Shown piece by piece: positions 61,266 through 64,000 of a DNA stretch of 64,000 bases. Source of the stretch: Alphaproteobacteria bacterium (GTDB taxonomy: Bacteria > Pseudomonadota > Alphaproteobacteria > Thalassobaculales > Thalassobaculaceae); contig JANSYS010000003.1 in NCBI GenBank assembly GCA_024742275.1, positions 186,001 to 250,000 on the forward strand, in the 5' to 3' direction. Under the pieces are notes generated by a model, which was not told the DNA's origin, made no database searches, and was given only the letters and a program-made list of their open reading frames with translations. A program made the position numbers and the translations under genes. Each line of letters starts with the position of its first letter. Positions within the stretch are counted from its first letter, which is position 1.

Positions 61266-62651
61266 ATGCAAACCTTCATCGTGGTTCTCGCGCTGCTCGG
61301 GTTCGCCGCCGTCGGCTACACCATGGGGCGCGCGCGATCCATCATGACCGCAGGCGGCACGCCGAAAGGTCTTCATTCCCTGCCGAGCTACTATGGGGCC
61401 TACACCGCCATGTGGATCGGCCTGCCGTCGCTTCTACTGCTGGCGGCCTGGCTGATCGTCCAGCCGCAGATCGTCGACGGTCTTGTCATGGGCGGGCTGC
61501 CGTCGGCGATGACCGAGGGCCTTTCGAGCTCCGAATACGGTCTCCTGCTGAACGACATCCGCAACGTGGCCACCGGCAACATCTCGTCCCGCGGCGACGA
61601 TCCGGCGATCACCGCGGCGGCGGCCCGGCTCAGCGGTTTGCACGACACCGGCTTCATTCTGATGATCGTGGCGGCCTTCGGAATCGGCGCCGGCGGTCTC
61701 GCCGTCGCCCGCAGCCGGATCAGCCCCACCCTGCGGGCCCGCAACACGGTCGAGAAGGTCATCAACGTCATTCTCATCGTGAGTTCGCTGATCGCGATCC
61801 TGACGACGGTCGGGATTGTGCTGTCGCTGCTGTTCGAGAGCTTTCTTTTCTTCACCCATGTTCCGTTCTACGAGTTCGTCTTCGGCTTGAACTGGAGCCC
61901 GCAGACAGCGCTGCGCGCCGATCAGGTCGGATCGTCCGGCGCCTTCGGCGCCATCCCGCTCTTCGTCGGCACCCTGCTGATCACCTTTATCGCCATGATG
62001 GTTGCCGCGCCGATCGGTCTGCTGTCGGCGATCTACATGGCGGAGTACGCCGACCCCCGGTTCCGAGCCTTCGCCAAGCCGATGCTCGAGGTCCTGGCCG
62101 GCATCCCGACCGTGGTCTACGGCTTCTTCGCCGCCCTGACGGTCGCCCCGGCGTTCCGGAACGCCGGCGAAAGCATCGGCCTCGACGTTTCCTCGGAGAG
62201 TGCGCTCGCCGCCGGCGTTGTCATGGGGATCATGATCATCCCCTTCGTCTCGTCCCTGTCCGACGACGTCATCAACGCGGTCCCCCAGTCCTTGCGCGAC
62301 GGCTCCTACGGGCTCGGCGCCACCAAGTCCGAGACCATCCGCTCCGTGGTCGTGCCGGCGGCGCTGCCCGGGATCGTCGGCGCCTTGCTGCTGGCGATCA
62401 GCCGTGCCATCGGCGAGACCATGATCGTGGTCATGGCCGCGGGGTTGGCGGCCAATCTGACGGTCAATCCGCTGGAGGCGGTCACCACCGTCACCGTTCA
62501 GATCGTCACGCTTCTCGTCGGCGATCAGGAGTTCGACAGCGCCAAGACCCTGTCGGCCTTCGCGCTCGGCCTTGTCCTCTTCTTCATCACGCTCGCCCTC
62601 AACGTGATCGCGCTGAGCGTGGTCCGCAAATACCGAGAGAAGTATGACTGA
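61266..62651 (+). CDS. pstC: Phosphate ABC transporter permease PstC
   Basis: 461 residues, far longer than the roughly 320 of E. coli PstC. An extra N-terminal part (about 1-190) has three more membrane segments and a soluble region, a form seen in many alphaproteobacteria. The core permease has PLFVGTLLITFIAMMVAAPI, EVLAGIPTVVYGFFAAL and the EAA loop QSLRDGSYGLGATKSETIRS. AGGGGA precedes the ATG. It overlaps pstA by 8 bases. Confidence 0.93.
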   Translation: MQTFIVVLALLGFAAVGYTMGRARSIMTAGGTPKGLHSLPSYYGAYTAMWIGLPSLLLLAAWLIVQPQIVDGLVMGGLPSAMTEGLSSSEYGLLLNDIRNVATGNISSRGDDPAITAAAARLSGLHDTGFILMIVAAFGIGAGGLAVARSRISPTLRARNTVEKVINVILIVSSLIAILTTVGIVLSLLFESFLFFTHVPFYEFVFGLNWSPQTALRADQVGSSGAFGAIPLFVGTLLITFIAMMVAAPIGLLSAIYMAEYADPRFRAFAKPMLEVLAGIPTVVYGFFAALTVAPAFRNAGESIGLDVSSESALAAGVVMGIMIIPFVSSLSDDVINAVPQSLRDGSYGLGATKSETIRSVVVPAALPGIVGALLLAISRAIGETMIVVMAAGLAANLTVNPLEAVTTVTVQIVTLLVGDQEFDSAKTLSAFALGLVLFFITLALNVIALSVVRKYREKYD

Positions 62652-63984
62652 CGCGACCTCCTTTCCGCCGGGCACCGGTTCCGGAGGCAGGCCGACCGAT
62701 CCGGCTCGCCGCCCCCTGGTCGTCAGCCCGCACCTCGCCAGGCGATACGCGCGGGAACGCCGGTTCCGTCTTCTCGGACTTGCCAGCGTCGCCACCGCCG
62801 GTCTGATCCTGCTGATCCTGCTCGGCAGCATCGTGTCCAAGGGCTACTCGGCCTTCTGGCAATACAATGTCGACCTCACCATCGAGTTCAGCGCCGAGGA
62901 GCTGAACCCCGACGGCGGCCCGGTCGACATGGAAACGCTGCGGCGCGCGAACTACCTGGCCCTGGTGCGCGACTCTCTGAAGCGCGAGTTCCCGGACGCC
63001 GCCGGCGACCGCAGCGAGCGCCGCAAGCTCTACGGTCTGGTGTCGCCGAACGCCGATATCGTCCTGCGGAGCATGGTGCTGGAAGATCCAGGCCTGATCG
63101 GTACGACCCAAACCGTTACCATCAAGCTGTCCGACGACATGGACACGTTCGCCAAAGGCTATATCGATCGCAATCTGCCCGAGGGCGATCGGCGGGTGAC
63201 GGATCTGGAGATCGGCTGGTTCGACCATTTGAACTCGGAGGGTCGGATCCACGCCGCCTTCAACGTGGACTTCTTCACCCAGGGCGACAGCCGGGAACCG
63301 GAGGAGGCGGGCATCTACGGAGCCTTGATCGGCTCGATCCTGACCCTGATGGTAACCCTGCTGGTGTCTTTCCCGATCGGGGTGATGGCGGCGGTCTATC
63401 TTGAGGAATTCGCGCCGAAGAATCGGCTGACCGATCTCATCGAGGTGAACATCAACAACCTGGCGGCGGTGCCCTCGATCGTCTTCGGTCTGCTCGGTCT
63501 GGCGGTTTTCCTGAATTTCTTCGGCCTGCCCCGGTCGGCGCCGCTAGTCGGCGGCCTCGTCCTGGCGCTGATGACCCTGCCGACCATCATCATCGCTTCC
63601 CGATCGGCGCTGAAGGCGGTGCCGCCGTCGATCCGGGAGGCGGCCCTCGGCCTCGGCGCCTCGCCGCTCCAGGTGGTCACCCATCACGTGCTGCCGCTGG
63701 CCATGCCCGGTATCCTGACCGGCACCATCATCGGCATGGCTCAGGCCCTCGGCGAGACCGCGCCGCTGCTGATGATCGGCATGGTGGCCTTCATCGTCGA
63801 TATTCCCCAGAGCTTCACCGATCCGGCGACCGTTCTGCCGGTACAGGTCTACATCTGGGCCGACAGCCCCGAGCGCGCGTTCGTCGAGAAGACGTCGGCG
63901 GCGATCATGGTGCTGCTCGGCTTCCTCGTCCTCATGAACGCGATCGCGGTCCTGTTGCGCAAACGCTTCGAGCGCCGGTGGTAA
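62644..63984 (+). CDS. pstA: Phosphate ABC transporter permease PstA
   Basis: 446 residues. The N-terminal DUF3333 region (about 25-215) starts RRYARERRFRLLGLASVATA with one membrane helix and then a periplasmic part. The permease core has IGSILTLMVTLLVSFPIGVM, VPSIVFGLLGLAVFLNF and the EAA loop PPSIREAALGLGASPLQVVT. It pairs with PstC. Confidence 0.94.
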   Translation: MTDATSFPPGTGSGGRPTDPARRPLVVSPHLARRYARERRFRLLGLASVATAGLILLILLGSIVSKGYSAFWQYNVDLTIEFSAEELNPDGGPVDMETLRRANYLALVRDSLKREFPDAAGDRSERRKLYGLVSPNADIVLRSMVLEDPGLIGTTQTVTIKLSDDMDTFAKGYIDRNLPEGDRRVTDLEIGWFDHLNSEGRIHAAFNVDFFTQGDSREPEEAGIYGALIGSILTLMVTLLVSFPIGVMAAVYLEEFAPKNRLTDLIEVNINNLAAVPSIVFGLLGLAVFLNFFGLPRSAPLVGGLVLALMTLPTIIIASRSALKAVPPSIREAALGLGASPLQVVTHHVLPLAMPGILTGTIIGMAQALGETAPLLMIGMVAFIVDIPQSFTDPATVLPVQVYIWADSPERAFVEKTSAAIMVLLGFLVLMNAIAVLLRKRFERRW

Positions 63985-63996
63985 GGAGATATACAG

Positions 63997-64000
63997 ATGA
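63997..64000 (+). CDS. Start of the next gene, probably pstB
   Basis: Only the ATG and one more base are in the window. A strong ribosome site AAGGAGAT (63983-63990) lies 6 bases upstream. Its identity as the phosphate ATPase PstB is inferred from the operon order only. Confidence 0.45.

Noticed and set aside
63981-64000. AAGGAGATATACA before the last ATG resembles the T7 gene 10 ribosome site used in cloning vectors.
   Set aside because: It sits naturally after pstA in the expected operon position with no other vector sequence, so chance similarity is the simplest reading.

Overview
The window is a high-GC chromosomal segment of an alphaproteobacterium, most likely Rhodospirillales-like (inference). 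The support is a hemC-hemD-mitofilin-hemY cluster, the order tsaB-rimI-...-miaB-phoH-ybeY-corC-lnt-xre-metK-trmB-rimP-nusA-ylxR-infB-rbfA-truB-rpsO-pnp, an ornithine-lipid acyltransferase pair, and PstC/PstA with long N-termini. Nearly all of it is core housekeeping DNA with tight spacing and many 4-base stop/start overlaps. There is no CRISPR array, insertion sequence, prophage or integrase.

Layout. 1-4.7 kb: end of a DUF4170 gene, a MATE exporter, an EEP-fold hydrolase with an altered active site, an HpcH/HpaI aldolase, a SPOR-like lipoprotein and a STAS-like protein. 4.7-5.8 kb: a small AT-rich island with a TylF-type methyltransferase, lying at the 3' side of tRNA-Thr(CGU). 5.9-11.8 kb (minus): an unknown protein, then the haem/mitofilin operon. 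12-16.8 kb: tsaD, an EVE protein, a CoA ester lyase, pdxY, a glycerophosphodiesterase and a small HExxH protein. 16.8-26.6 kb (minus): the translation operon rimP to pnp, with terminators at both ends and another after rpsO. 26.7-38.4 kb (minus): tsaB, rimI, olsB-like, olsA-like, miaB, phoH, ybeY, corC, lnt, an XRE regulator, metK and trmB. 38.5-47.6 kb: polysaccharide deacetylase, Bax-like hydrolase, Nfu protein, class III cyclase coupled to a divergent MVF flippase, trpS, PP2C phosphatase and murJ. 47.7-55.7 kb: glnD, a DAO-type oxidoreductase, a divergent VOC/TetR pair with twin operators, and mutS. 56-64 kb: maeB, phoR, a Pho-box array and pstS-pstC-pstA, ending at the first codon of the next gene (probably pstB).

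How the genes work together. The largest block makes, modifies and decays RNA and protein: tsaD, tsaB, miaB, truB, trmB, rimP, rbfA, ybeY, nusA, infB, rpsO, pnp. A second theme is the envelope: lnt, OlsAB-like enzymes, murJ and its paralogue, mitofilin, the Bax-like hydrolase and the deacetylase. The right end is a phosphate-starvation locus: PhoR senses, and a heptamer array with 11-bp spacing ahead of pstS looks like the PhoB site.

No wholly new large system is evident. The best leads are the cyclase/MVF-flippase pair, two enzymes that have lost a canonical catalytic or metal-binding histidine, the tRNA-adjacent AT-rich island, the twin TetR operators and several short tandem-repeat tracts.
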